A DNA stretch of 64,000 nucleotides, from positions 310,001-374,000 of the forward strand of contig NZ_CP041070.1 of NCBI RefSeq assembly GCF_006459125.1, written 5' to 3'. This DNA comes from Halarcobacter anaerophilus (GTDB taxonomy: Bacteria; Campylobacterota; Campylobacteria; Campylobacterales; Arcobacteraceae). The notes beneath the pieces were generated by a model. The model was not told the DNA's origin and made no database searches. It was given only the letters and a program-made list of their open reading frames with translations. Both the position numbers and the translations under genes were made by a program. Positions 19,783-28,777 of this stretch are shown piece by piece (the first letter of the stretch is position 1; every line of letters starts with the position of its first letter).

Positions 19783-20765
19783 TTTTAGCTGGAGACATCG
19801 GTGCAACAAAGACGAATTTAGCTCTTTTTGAAGTAAAAAAAGGAAAACTTAAAAATGTTTTCCAAGATCAATTTCAAAGTAAAAAATATGAAAAATTCGA
19901 TGATATTTTAGCCTTGTTTGAAGAGCAGATACCCAATATAAAAATTAAGGCTGTTTGTATAGGTGTTGCAGGAGCAATTATAGAGCAGAAATGTAAAACT
20001 ACAAATCTGCCTTGGGATATAGATGCAGAAGTTTTAAAAGAGCGTTTTAAAACCTCAAAAGTAAGATTGTTAAATGATTTAGAAACAACAGCCTACGGAA
20101 TGTTGTATCTAAAAGACGAAGAGTTTTTAGAATTAAATTCAAATGCAAGAAAAACAGAAGGGAATATTGCAGTTATTGCTGCGGGAACTGGACTTGGTGA
20201 AGCAATTTTACATTTTGACGGTAAGCACTTTACTCCAATAGGAACAGAAGGGGGGCACAGTGATTTTGCACCCCTTACGGCACAACAAGATGAACTTTTA
20301 TTTTGGCTTAGAAAGAGATTTCCCGGACATGTAAGTTATGAACGGGTAGTTTCAGGCATGGGAATATATACAATTTATGAATTTCTTTTAGAAAGCGGTT
20401 TTGCAAAAGAACCAAATGAAATGAAGAATTTATCTTTGGATGCGGATAAAAGTGCAATGATAAGCCAATGCGCAATGCAATTAAAAGATCCTTTATGTTT
20501 GGAAACTTTAAGACTTTTTTCAGAGATATATGCAGCTGAAGCCGGAAATTTGGCTTTAAAATATATGTCATTGGGAGGTGTTTATATAGGAGGAGGAATT
20601 GCTCCTAAAATTTTGCCTTTTATAAAAAGTGAATATTTTTTGAATGCTTTTGTAAGTAAAGGAAGATTTGAAGAGTTGTTAAGAAGAGTACCTTTAAAAG
20701 TTTCGTTAAATCAAGAGACTGCACTTCTTGGTGCGGTAAAATTTGCTTATAACAAACTTCTTTAG
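19779..20765 (+). CDS. glk: Glucokinase
   Basis: A 328-residue cytoplasmic ATP-dependent glucokinase (Glk/ROK-like fold) making glucose 6-phosphate. Visible are the phosphate-1 loop GDIGATKTN at 5-13, the catalytic-loop region LNDLETTAYG, the ATP-binding AAGTGLGEA and the glucose-binding TEGGHSDF typical of E. coli-type Glk. Length matches the family (about 320). It starts inside the end of the GH15/PHK-like gene (ATGA), so the two are translationally coupled. Glucose released by that protein would be its natural substrate, since few members of this phylum import glucose. Confidence 0.92.
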   Translation: MILAGDIGATKTNLALFEVKKGKLKNVFQDQFQSKKYEKFDDILALFEEQIPNIKIKAVCIGVAGAIIEQKCKTTNLPWDIDAEVLKERFKTSKVRLLNDLETTAYGMLYLKDEEFLELNSNARKTEGNIAVIAAGTGLGEAILHFDGKHFTPIGTEGGHSDFAPLTAQQDELLFWLRKRFPGHVSYERVVSGMGIYTIYEFLLESGFAKEPNEMKNLSLDADKSAMISQCAMQLKDPLCLETLRLFSEIYAAEAGNLALKYMSLGGVYIGGGIAPKILPFIKSEYFLNAFVSKGRFEELLRRVPLKVSLNQETALLGAVKFAYNKLL

Positions 20766-20775
20766 AAAGGCTTTT

Positions 20776-23541
20776 TTGAATCAATTAATTACAAATAATC
20801 AAAACAGCAATTTTTATAATCATCTCACAAAACTTTTATTAGAGTGCAACTCTTTTATTTTTAATGTGGCTTTTATAAATTATTCGGGGGTACAGCTTCT
20901 TTTAAACTGCTTAGAAGAGCTTAAAAAAAAAGGAATAAAAGGAAAAATTTTAAGTTCTACTTATCTTAATTTTACGGAAGTTGAGGCTCTAAAAAAACTT
21001 CAAGAGTTTGAAAATATAGAACTTAAAATATATGATTGTACAAATAAAGGTTTTCATGCAAAAGCCTATATTTTTGAATTTGAAGAGGAATATAAAATTT
21101 TGCTTGGTTCTTCAAATATAACTTCAAGTGCTTTTAAAACAAATATTGAGTGGAATATAAAATCAATTTCAAAAAAAAATGAAGAGTTTTCAACTAATAT
21201 TCTACAAGAGTTTAAGACTCTTTGGGAGGACTCTTTTTTTGTAACAAAGGACTTTTTACAACAGTACGGTCAATATAAACTAAAAACAAAAGTAGAAAAT
21301 TTTGTTTATGAAAAAGAGCTAAAAATAAACTCTATGCAAAAACAGGCTTTGGAAAAATTAGATTTTTTTAGAAGAAAAAAAGAGACGAAGGCTTTGGCAA
21401 TAGCTGCAACGGGAACGGGAAAAACTTATCTTGCCGCTTTTGACGTAAAAGCTTTTAGTCCTAAGAAAATGCTTTTTATAGTACATAGAGAAAATATTTT
21501 GCAAAAAGCAAAAAAGAGTTTTGAAGCAGTAATAAAAAATATAGAGTGCGGTTTTTTTACGGGAAATAAAAAAGAACAAAAAGCCTCTTATCTTTTTGCA
21601 ACGGTTCAAACTCTAAGTGCAAATTATAAAAAGTTCTCAAAAGAGGAGTTTGATTATATAATTTATGATGAAGCTCATCATATAACTTCCCCTTCTTATG
21701 AAAAAATTACAAACTATTTTAAACCGAAATTTTCTTTAGGTCTTACGGCAACTCCGAATAGGATGGACGGTAACTCTATTTATGAAGTTTTTGATGATAA
21801 TATAGCTTGCGATATAAGATTGAATGAAGCGCTTGAAAACAATCTTGTGGTTCCTTTTCACTATTACGGGGTTACGGATATTAAAGAGATTGATTATGAA
21901 AGTGTTGATTTAAAAGATATAGTTTTATTATCCAAACTTTTAATGGTAAACAAAAGAGTTGATTTTATTATTCAAAAATTAAATTTTTACGGAAACTCAG
22001 GAGATAAAAGAAGAGTTTTAGGTTTTTGTGCCTCTAAAGAGCATGCAAAATTTATGAGTGATGAATTTAATAAAAAAGGCATAGTATCGGCTTTTTTGAC
22101 AAGTGAAGATTCTGTTTTAAAAAGAGAGAAAATAATAAAAGAGTTAGAAAATGAAAAAAACTCTTTAGAAGTAGTTTTCAGTGTAGATATTTTTAATGAA
22201 GGAGTTGATATCCCTTCCGTAAACACGGTATTGATGTTAAGACCTACAAACTCTCCTATCGTATTTATCCAACAACTAGGACGAGGTTTAAGAAAATATA
22301 AAAGCAAAGAGTTTTTGACAATAATAGATTTTATAGGTAACCATAAAAAAGCTTTTTTAATAGCTCTAGCTTTATGCGGAAATAAAATTTTAGATAAAGA
22401 GAGTATAAAATTTTCTCTTTTAAACAATTTTGCCGATTTTGCAAATGCGCATATCGTAATTGATGAAATCTCTAAACAAAGAGTTTTAGAGCAGATTAAC
22501 AGTGAAAATCTAAGTAGTTTTAAATATCTAAAATCAAGATATTTTGAGTTTAAAGCTTTACTTGGAAACAAAGTGCCTAAGATAGAAGATTTTATAAATT
22601 ATGATGAGTTTATCTCTCCCGTACCTTTTATACTTGAATCAAAATCATATATTGAATTTTTGCAAAAAGTTGAAAAAACAGAAGAGTTAAAAGAACTTTG
22701 CAGTGATGAAAACTTTTTAAAAGCTGTAAGATTTATAGATTTTTACCTTCCTCTTAGAAGAGTTTATGAATTTGTTATCTTAAAATATCTGCTTTCAAAT
22801 GAGTGTTGTAGTTTGGAAAAAGCTTTTAAAATCTTAGATAAATATTTAAATAGGGTTGATAAAGAGACAATCAAACATAGTTTTTCTTATCTAAATCAAG
22901 AGTTTTTTGACTCTTCTCAAAAAAAGAGATTTTTAAAGTTGGTCTTTTGGGAAAATGAAGAGTTAAAAAGAACTCAAGAGTTTGAAAAACTTTTGGAAAA
23001 CAAAGATAAAAAAAATATAATTGAAAATAGTTTAAACTACGGAATTTTAACCTATGAAAAGAGTTTCGGCTCTTTTGATTTTGGCTTACCGTTTTTAAAA
23101 CTTTATGAAAAATATAATATGCAGGAAATAGCGCTTTTAAGTAATTTTGATAAAATTCACAGCTCTTTTAGAGGAAGCGGTTTTTTAAAATTTAAAGATG
23201 ATTTCTTTTTATTTATCACTTTGGAAAAGGATAAATTTGCAAAAGGAAGTCATTATGAAAACAATTTTTTATCAAAAGATTGTTTTACTTTTATTAGCAA
23301 ACCTAAAATGTCTCAAGACAAAGGTGACGGAAAAAGATTAATCAATAATAAAAAAGAGAAAGCAAAACTTCATATTTTTGTTAGAAAATTTTCCCATGTG
23401 GATAAAAAAGTCCAAAAGTTTTTATATTTAGGTTTGGCAAATTGTATAAAATATGAAGGTAACCAGCCTATTAAAACCTGGCTTAAACTTGAAAAGCCTT
23501 TAAATAATAAAATCTATGAAGAGTTTACTAAGATTATTTAA
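20776..23541 (+). CDS. PLD-domain SF2 helicase with DUF3427-type C-terminus
   Basis: About 921 residues. The N-terminus carries a phospholipase D-like nuclease motif (HAKAY, then GSSN, about 94-114). A DEAD/DEAH superfamily II helicase follows, with Walker A AATGTGKT (about 210-217), DEAHH (about 298-302), LTATPNRMDG and the C-terminal helicase motif QQLGRGLRKY. The last 300 residues match the DUF3427 type by architecture and by segments such as SFRGSGFLKF. I chose the TTG at 20776 because AGAAAGG precedes it. The in-frame ATG at 20743 lies inside glk with no RBS. Such proteins are linked to DNA processing and sometimes to defence; here no defence partner is adjacent. The substrate is unknown. 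Confidence 0.82.
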   Translation: MNQLITNNQNSNFYNHLTKLLLECNSFIFNVAFINYSGVQLLLNCLEELKKKGIKGKILSSTYLNFTEVEALKKLQEFENIELKIYDCTNKGFHAKAYIFEFEEEYKILLGSSNITSSAFKTNIEWNIKSISKKNEEFSTNILQEFKTLWEDSFFVTKDFLQQYGQYKLKTKVENFVYEKELKINSMQKQALEKLDFFRRKKETKALAIAATGTGKTYLAAFDVKAFSPKKMLFIVHRENILQKAKKSFEAVIKNIECGFFTGNKKEQKASYLFATVQTLSANYKKFSKEEFDYIIYDEAHHITSPSYEKITNYFKPKFSLGLTATPNRMDGNSIYEVFDDNIACDIRLNEALENNLVVPFHYYGVTDIKEIDYESVDLKDIVLLSKLLMVNKRVDFIIQKLNFYGNSGDKRRVLGFCASKEHAKFMSDEFNKKGIVSAFLTSEDSVLKREKIIKELENEKNSLEVVFSVDIFNEGVDIPSVNTVLMLRPTNSPIVFIQQLGRGLRKYKSKEFLTIIDFIGNHKKAFLIALALCGNKILDKESIKFSLLNNFADFANAHIVIDEISKQRVLEQINSENLSSFKYLKSRYFEFKALLGNKVPKIEDFINYDEFISPVPFILESKSYIEFLQKVEKTEELKELCSDENFLKAVRFIDFYLPLRRVYEFVILKYLLSNECCSLEKAFKILDKYLNRVDKETIKHSFSYLNQEFFDSSQKKRFLKLVFWENEELKRTQEFEKLLENKDKKNIIENSLNYGILTYEKSFGSFDFGLPFLKLYEKYNMQEIALLSNFDKIHSSFRGSGFLKFKDDFFLFITLEKDKFAKGSHYENNFLSKDCFTFISKPKMSQDKGDGKRLINNKKEKAKLHIFVRKFSHVDKKVQKFLYLGLANCIKYEGNQPIKTWLKLEKPLNNKIYEEFTKII

Positions 23542-25313
23542 CGTTTTAATTCAATAGTAAAAATTGCCCCGTTTTTGCCGTTTTCAACTTTTAAAGTTCC
23601 TTTTAAATGTTTTTCAATAATCGTTTTACTCATATAAAGCCCCAGACCTGTTCCTTGGAACTGATGTTTGGTAGTAAAATAAGGATTAAATATTTTTGGA
23701 ATAATCTCCTCTTTTATTCCTCCTGCATTATCTTCAATAGTTATAATAACTCTCTCTTTTAGGGATTTTTGGGTAATTTTTATCCACCCTTTTTCTATGT
23801 TTTTTTGGCTTATTGCATCTTTTGCATTATTTAAAATATTTATTATAACCTGAGATAATTCATCTGAAATCATTTTTATTGTAACAGGTTTTTTATAATC
23901 GATTTTTTTTATTAGTTTTATATGATAGTTATCTAACGTAGCTTGGACAATTTTTAAGCTTTCATCTATTTTTTCTTGTATTATGACCTCTTTTTCCACT
24001 TTTTTCTCTTTTATAAAGTCTCTAAAGGTATCAATAGTTTTTGAAAGATATTTTGTATTTTCGACTATTAAGTCCATATTTTTAGCCACATCTTTCTCTT
24101 CTAAAAGTCCGAACTCTTGATTAAGTTTAAGACCGCTTGCAATTGTACTAATGGCACTTAAAGGTTGTCTCCATTGATGTGCAATATTTCCCAACATCTC
24201 TCCCATTTGTGCCATTTTTGCTTGTTCTAAAAGTTGCTGGTCTTTTTTCATCATTTTTTGCGTCAACTCTTTATCTTTGATATTTTTGATTTTTTGTTGT
24301 AAAAATAGAAGTATTACCGTTGCATAAAGGAAAATAAATAGAAGAAGTATGGTTAGATAGTTGTTATTTAAAAGATTTATAGTAGTTCCTTTGCTTATTA
24401 TCGAAACAAAACCTTCATATTCACCTGATATCTTATGAAAAATAGGAATTATTGTAATAATTGAGGTTTTCTCTTTTATAAAAATTGATGCGGGCTCTTT
24501 TTTTTGTCCTAGTTCATAAAGTTTTTTTGACGATGTTTTAGAGGGTTTTAGATCTTGAATATTTTGATTTGTAATCTCTTGTAAATCTTTTAATATAGCT
24601 TGATTGTGTAAAAAACCTTTAAAATGAGCCTCTTTGTAATAGTTATTGTTTTTTAAAAAATTTTTATTGAAATTTAAATCACTAATTATAAAATTGCTTA
24701 ATATCTCATACTGCTTCATTAAAGCTTTAGTTATAGCTTCTTCACTGAAAGTTAAAGAGACAACTCCTAAATATAAACCATCTTTTATTAAAGGGTATAA
24801 AAATTTGTAGCCTGAGGTATTATTAGTTACTTCATGGGTGAAAGTAGGCAGTTTATACTTTTGTACATAATTGATTCCTTTATTTTTACTATCTACTTTG
24901 TTTCCTTTTTGTTTAGGATTACTTAATCTTAGAAATATAGTATTATTAGGAAGAATATAATCAATATTTATGATTTTTTTCTTTTTTAGCAGATTAAATC
25001 TTTTTATAGTTTGAAGATATAACTCTTGTCTTATTTTCTCTTTTTGATTAAAATTTTTTGTCTGGATTTTATACAATTTTTCATCAACTTTTGTAAAATT
25101 TAATAAACCTGTAAAAATGACTTCCGATAACTCTTTATATTGATGAATAATACTATGATAAGCCTTTACATAGCTGTGAGTAGTCTGTACCAAAACTTTT
25201 TCTTTATTGCTGTTTGTTATAAAATTAAGGGTTAAATAGGTTAATATTGATAATATAAAAAAATATAGTGTGTATTTTAATTTTAGAGTTTTTAAAACTT
25301 TTCTTGTTTCTAT
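23538..25313 (-). CDS. Sensor histidine kinase with periplasmic sensor domain; probable ATA start
   Basis: A membrane sensor kinase without a neighbouring response regulator. The ATP-binding core is complete: H-box NIAHQWRQPLS, N-box NILNNAKDAI, G boxes EDNAGGI and GTGLGLYMS. A second membrane helix precedes it near LLLFIFLYATVILLFL. From the first ordinary start (TTG at 25193) the protein is 551 residues and lacks an N-terminal anchor. The frame stays open upstream, and 40 codons further back an ATA at 25311-25313 sits six bases after AAGGA. That start adds a basic stretch and the membrane helix YTLYFFILSILTYLTLNF, giving 591 residues. The 3' end overlaps the convergent helicase gene by 4 bp. 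Confidence 0.85.
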   Translation of the reverse strand: METRKVLKTLKLKYTLYFFILSILTYLTLNFITNSNKEKVLVQTTHSYVKAYHSIIHQYKELSEVIFTGLLNFTKVDEKLYKIQTKNFNQKEKIRQELYLQTIKRFNLLKKKKIINIDYILPNNTIFLRLSNPKQKGNKVDSKNKGINYVQKYKLPTFTHEVTNNTSGYKFLYPLIKDGLYLGVVSLTFSEEAITKALMKQYEILSNFIISDLNFNKNFLKNNNYYKEAHFKGFLHNQAILKDLQEITNQNIQDLKPSKTSSKKLYELGQKKEPASIFIKEKTSIITIIPIFHKISGEYEGFVSIISKGTTINLLNNNYLTILLLFIFLYATVILLFLQQKIKNIKDKELTQKMMKKDQQLLEQAKMAQMGEMLGNIAHQWRQPLSAISTIASGLKLNQEFGLLEEKDVAKNMDLIVENTKYLSKTIDTFRDFIKEKKVEKEVIIQEKIDESLKIVQATLDNYHIKLIKKIDYKKPVTIKMISDELSQVIINILNNAKDAISQKNIEKGWIKITQKSLKERVIITIEDNAGGIKEEIIPKIFNPYFTTKHQFQGTGLGLYMSKTIIEKHLKGTLKVENGKNGAIFTIELKR

Positions 25314-25354
25314 AAAAAATCCTTGAAAAAGTAAAAATTTTGTAAATTATTGTA

Positions 25355-25846
25355 TCATAACTCTCTTAATACCTTTTCTAAATCACCTACTATAATTTTT
25401 TTGACGGAGCATGAAATCATTAGATTTAAAGGCAAACCAAAATCTTCTATAGTTCTATTTTTCATATCATATGTAATATTATCAATACTTATTTTCTCTT
25501 TTTCTTCAAATTGTTCTATATAAGTTCTTTTCTTTGAGATATATCCGTAAACCTCTTTTTTTAAGCCAAAAGCATAACCGCACTCCCAAACGGTTCCACT
25601 GTCACTCTCTTTTCCTCTAAAAGAGTTTAAATTTGCAATTACTATATCGCACTTTTCAATTAGTTTTTTATTTGCCAAAAAGATATCTTGGGCAATTTTT
25701 TGTTTTGGTTGGTCAAAATCTATAACATTATCAAGAGGATAAAGTCCTTCAAAACCGTATTTTTTGCAAAGTGCAACATATTTTTTACCTATTTGGATTG
25801 AATCTTTTTCAAAAACATCAGGTCCTGCGAGATATATTTTTTTCAT
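25355..25846 (-). CDS. Nucleoside 2-deoxyribosyltransferase family protein
   Basis: A 163-residue cytoplasmic enzyme of the NDT fold, which moves a deoxyribose between bases or hydrolyses deoxynucleotides. The N-terminal IYLAGPDVF is the family opening motif. The active-site segment DSGTVWECGYA contains the catalytic Glu in the SGT-x-x-E-x-G pattern. Length is typical. It follows a MazG-like pyrophosphatase gene by 9 bp, so both probably act in nucleotide-pool cleaning. A histidine-kinase gene follows it on the same strand. Confidence 0.88.
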   Translation of the reverse strand: MKKIYLAGPDVFEKDSIQIGKKYVALCKKYGFEGLYPLDNVIDFDQPKQKIAQDIFLANKKLIEKCDIVIANLNSFRGKESDSGTVWECGYAFGLKKEVYGYISKKRTYIEQFEEKEKISIDNITYDMKNRTIEDFGLPLNLMISCSVKKIIVGDLEKVLREL

Positions 25847-25855
25847 TTTAAGCCT

Positions 25856-26203
25856 TTAGTTCTTTTTTCCGTACTCAATTTTTTTGCCGCTTTTATCAAA
25901 GAGGGGATATTTTTTTTCATTTAATTTCATTTTTTTTATAATAGCTTCTTCCAAATTTATATTATAGTGCATACATATTCTAAGTAAATAAACGGCAATA
26001 TCTGCAACTTCTTGTTTTAGATGCTCTTTTTTATCTTCACTTAGATTTGCTGCTTGTTCAAAATCAAGCCATTGGAAAATTTCTACTAATTCCGAAGTTT
26101 CTACGCTTAAAGCCATTGCCAGATTTTTAGGATTATGAAACTTGTCCCAGTCTCTATTTGCAGAAAAATCTTTAATTATCTGTTCAATTTTTTTAATATC
26201 CAT
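25856..26203 (-). CDS. MazG-like nucleotide pyrophosphohydrolase
   Basis: A 115-residue all-alpha NTP pyrophosphatase of the MazG/RS21-C6 (dCTPase-like) type. The metal-binding motifs are visible as ETSELVE (E-x-x-E pattern) and KQEVADIAVYLLR (E-x-x-D). It should hydrolyse dNTPs such as modified dCTP to monophosphates. It heads a two-gene unit with the deoxyribosyltransferase. It is divergent from truD, with 60 bp between the starts. Confidence 0.86.
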   Translation of the reverse strand: MDIKKIEQIIKDFSANRDWDKFHNPKNLAMALSVETSELVEIFQWLDFEQAANLSEDKKEHLKQEVADIAVYLLRICMHYNINLEEAIIKKMKLNEKKYPLFDKSGKKIEYGKKN

Positions 26204-26263
26204 AATAAGCCTTTTAAATGATAAATGATTATATAATACCTAAAATTTAAAAAAAGAATTAAG

Positions 26264-27265
26264 ATGGTAAAAAGAGAGTTTGTACAAAAACATAAACCTT
26301 TGGATTTTCAATTTTTTCAAAACGAGAATGATTTTATTGTTGAAGAAAATCCCATAGAGTTTTCAAACAGAGGTAATTTTATTATTGCAAAAATAAAAAA
26401 AAAGAATTTAGGAACCTGGGATTTAATAGAAAAACTCTCAAAACAGTTAAAGATTTATGAAAATGAGATAGGTTATGCAGGATTAAAAGATAAAAATGCA
26501 ACAACTACCCAATATATTTCAATACCCAAAAAATACTCAAAAGAGCTGAAAAAATTCAAAGCAAAAAATATTGAGATATTGCAGACTACTTTACATAACA
26601 GCAAGTTGAATATAGGAGATTTGATTTCAAACAGTTTTAAAATAAACCTTCATGAAGTAAAAATCGAAGATATAGGGAAAATAGAAAAAATTATAAATCA
26701 AATTGCAAAAATAGGAATGCCCAACTATTTTGGATTTCAAAGATTCGGGAAAGAAGCAGATTTGAATATAAAAAAAGCTAAATCTCTTGTTTATGAGGAT
26801 TTAGTAATAAAAGATAAAAAAATAGCAAAAATGTTGATTTCTTTGTATCAAAGTAATTTTTTCAATGCATGGCTAGTTAAAAGGTTAAACTTAAGTCAAA
26901 AAGAGTTTCAACTTTTAAAAGGAGATGTTTTTAGAAATACTCAAAATAATAAGTTTTTTACTCCAAAACAGTTAAATGAGAAAATTATGGAAGATTTTCA
27001 TTTAAAAAAAATAGTTCCTACAGGTTTGCTTCCGGGAAGAAAAGTCTTTAGAAGTATAAATGAAGCAAGAGAAATTGAAGAGAAATTCGATGATATCTAT
27101 ATTCAGGAAAAAGGATTTAGACGTGATGCGATAGTTTTTCCAAAAAATGTAAAAATAGGTTATAATAGTCATGAAAAAATATTATCTTTAAATTTTACCC
27201 TTCCTAAGGGTTCTTATGCAACGGTTTTAATTGAAAACATTGCCAATAAAAATCTAAATAACTAA
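26264..27265 (+). CDS. truD: tRNA pseudouridine(13) synthase TruD
   Basis: A 333-residue enzyme converting U13 of tRNA-Glu to pseudouridine. The catalytic aspartate is Asp76 in GYAGLKDKNATTTQ, the TruD signature. The segment NYFGFQRFG and the late motif VPTGLLPG also fit. It is a little shorter than E. coli TruD (349), in line with Campylobacterota members. No recognisable strong RBS. Followed after 33 bp by a diguanylate cyclase gene in the same direction. Confidence 0.94.
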   Translation: MVKREFVQKHKPLDFQFFQNENDFIVEENPIEFSNRGNFIIAKIKKKNLGTWDLIEKLSKQLKIYENEIGYAGLKDKNATTTQYISIPKKYSKELKKFKAKNIEILQTTLHNSKLNIGDLISNSFKINLHEVKIEDIGKIEKIINQIAKIGMPNYFGFQRFGKEADLNIKKAKSLVYEDLVIKDKKIAKMLISLYQSNFFNAWLVKRLNLSQKEFQLLKGDVFRNTQNNKFFTPKQLNEKIMEDFHLKKIVPTGLLPGRKVFRSINEAREIEEKFDDIYIQEKGFRRDAIVFPKNVKIGYNSHEKILSLNFTLPKGSYATVLIENIANKNLNN

Positions 27266-27298
27266 AAAAAGAGTTTTTATAAGAGGAGGTTAAATAGT

Positions 27299-28777
27299 AT
27301 GAATTCAGATAATCTAAAAAAAAATCTACTTTCACTCTTTTTTTCTTACCTTTTATTAGTAACTGTTTTAGCAGTGATAAGTTATAAATTTTTTATTAAC
27401 GATTTTATCTCTCTTGAACAGAAACATAATAAAAACAGTATTATATCTTTTACAAAGATGATGGATAACGAACTCTCAAATTTAAGAAATATTATAAATG
27501 ATTATGCAAAATGGGATGATACTTATGATTTTATCTCAAATGCCAATAAAAACTATATCTATAACAACTTCAGAGAGGATTCAAATACTCTAAAAGATTT
27601 GGGAATAGACGGAATATTGTTTGTAAAAACAAACGGGCATGTAGTATATTCAAAGTATAATAAAAACAATCGCTTTTCCTCTTTTTTTAAAAAAGAGTTT
27701 GAACTGTTTCTTATGAAAAAATTAGAGAATGAAGATGAGGTTTCAACTCTTCTAAATTATAATTCAAAACCTTTTTTCGTCGTTAAATCAACAATCTTAC
27801 AAAGTGATTTTAAAGGTGAAAAAAGAGGTCATATAATAGCTTTTAAATTTTTAGACAAAAAGACTCTTTTGGAAGATTCAAAAGCACTCTTTAATGAAAT
27901 AAAAATTTTAGATAAAAGTACGCAAAATCATAAAAATAGTTTTATCATCTCTTTTGAAAATATGAAAACAATGAAAGTATTTTCTCAAAATAGTAAAGGG
28001 AAAATTATCAGTTTTATAGACTTTTATGATTTTAAAAACGAGTTTGCATTAACCTTGCAACTTTCAAACAATAGTTTAATTATAGCAGAAGGTGAAAAAA
28101 CGATTTTAATATTCTGTTTTATCTCTTCAATAATTTTACTTTTTGTTTTTATAGTAATTTATAAAAATCAAAAACTGATAATAAATCAAAATATAATTCT
28201 TAATGAAAAAGTTGAAAAAAGAACAAACCAGTTAACAAGAGCATACAGAACATTAAAGAGTAAAAACAAAGAGCTTTACAAATTGGCAAATACAGATTTT
28301 TTGACAAAAATAAGAAACAGGGCAAACTTTTTTGAACAGAGTATTAAACTGCTAAAAAAATCAAATAAAGAGAATCTCTCTTTTTCCGTTTTGATGATGG
28401 ATATTGATTATTTCAAAAAAATAAATGATAGATACGGACACAGTGTAGGAGATAAAGTTTTAATAAAATTTTGTGAAATAGTTTCTGAAATCATAGATAA
28501 AAACATGGTTTTCGGAAGATTAGGAGGAGAAGAATTTGCTATTTCTATAATTGAAAAAGATGAAAAAAGCGTAGAGCAAATCTCTGAAAAGATAAGAGAA
28601 AAATGCAGCTCTACTTCAATTGAAGTAAAACAGAACAGTATTAAATTTACAGTTTCGGTAGGAACAGTGTTCAAACAGTCAAAATATGAAACAATAGATG
28701 AAATTCTGCATAAAGCGGATGAACTCTTGTATAAAGCAAAAGAGCAGGGTAGAAACAGAGTTATCCGTTCTTTATGA
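27299..28777 (+). CDS. Membrane diguanylate cyclase with CHASE4-like sensor
   Basis: A 492-residue cyclic-di-GMP synthase. A membrane helix lies at about 11-32. A periplasmic domain with the CHASE4 look (IINDYAKWDDTYDF) follows, then a second helix near 265-290, a coiled coil, and a C-terminal GGDEF domain (about 325-492) with an active GGEEF motif at about 409-413. The upstream I-site Arg-x-x-Asp is absent (the aligned stretch reads DKNM), so product inhibition at that site is unlikely. A strong RBS, GAGGAGG, precedes ATG. The 3' end overlaps the convergent kinase gene by 6 bp. The signal is unknown. Confidence 0.92.
   Translation: MNSDNLKKNLLSLFFSYLLLVTVLAVISYKFFINDFISLEQKHNKNSIISFTKMMDNELSNLRNIINDYAKWDDTYDFISNANKNYIYNNFREDSNTLKDLGIDGILFVKTNGHVVYSKYNKNNRFSSFFKKEFELFLMKKLENEDEVSTLLNYNSKPFFVVKSTILQSDFKGEKRGHIIAFKFLDKKTLLEDSKALFNEIKILDKSTQNHKNSFIISFENMKTMKVFSQNSKGKIISFIDFYDFKNEFALTLQLSNNSLIIAEGEKTILIFCFISSIILLFVFIVIYKNQKLIINQNIILNEKVEKRTNQLTRAYRTLKSKNKELYKLANTDFLTKIRNRANFFEQSIKLLKKSNKENLSFSVLMMDIDYFKKINDRYGHSVGDKVLIKFCEIVSEIIDKNMVFGRLGGEEFAISIIEKDEKSVEQISEKIREKCSSTSIEVKQNSIKFTVSVGTVFKQSKYETIDEILHKADELLYKAKEQGRNRVIRSL

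Noticed and set aside
20743-20776. ATG at 20743 as start of the helicase gene
   Set aside because: It lies within glk, has no RBS and adds residues with no domain sense. TTG 20776 has AGAAAGG upstream.
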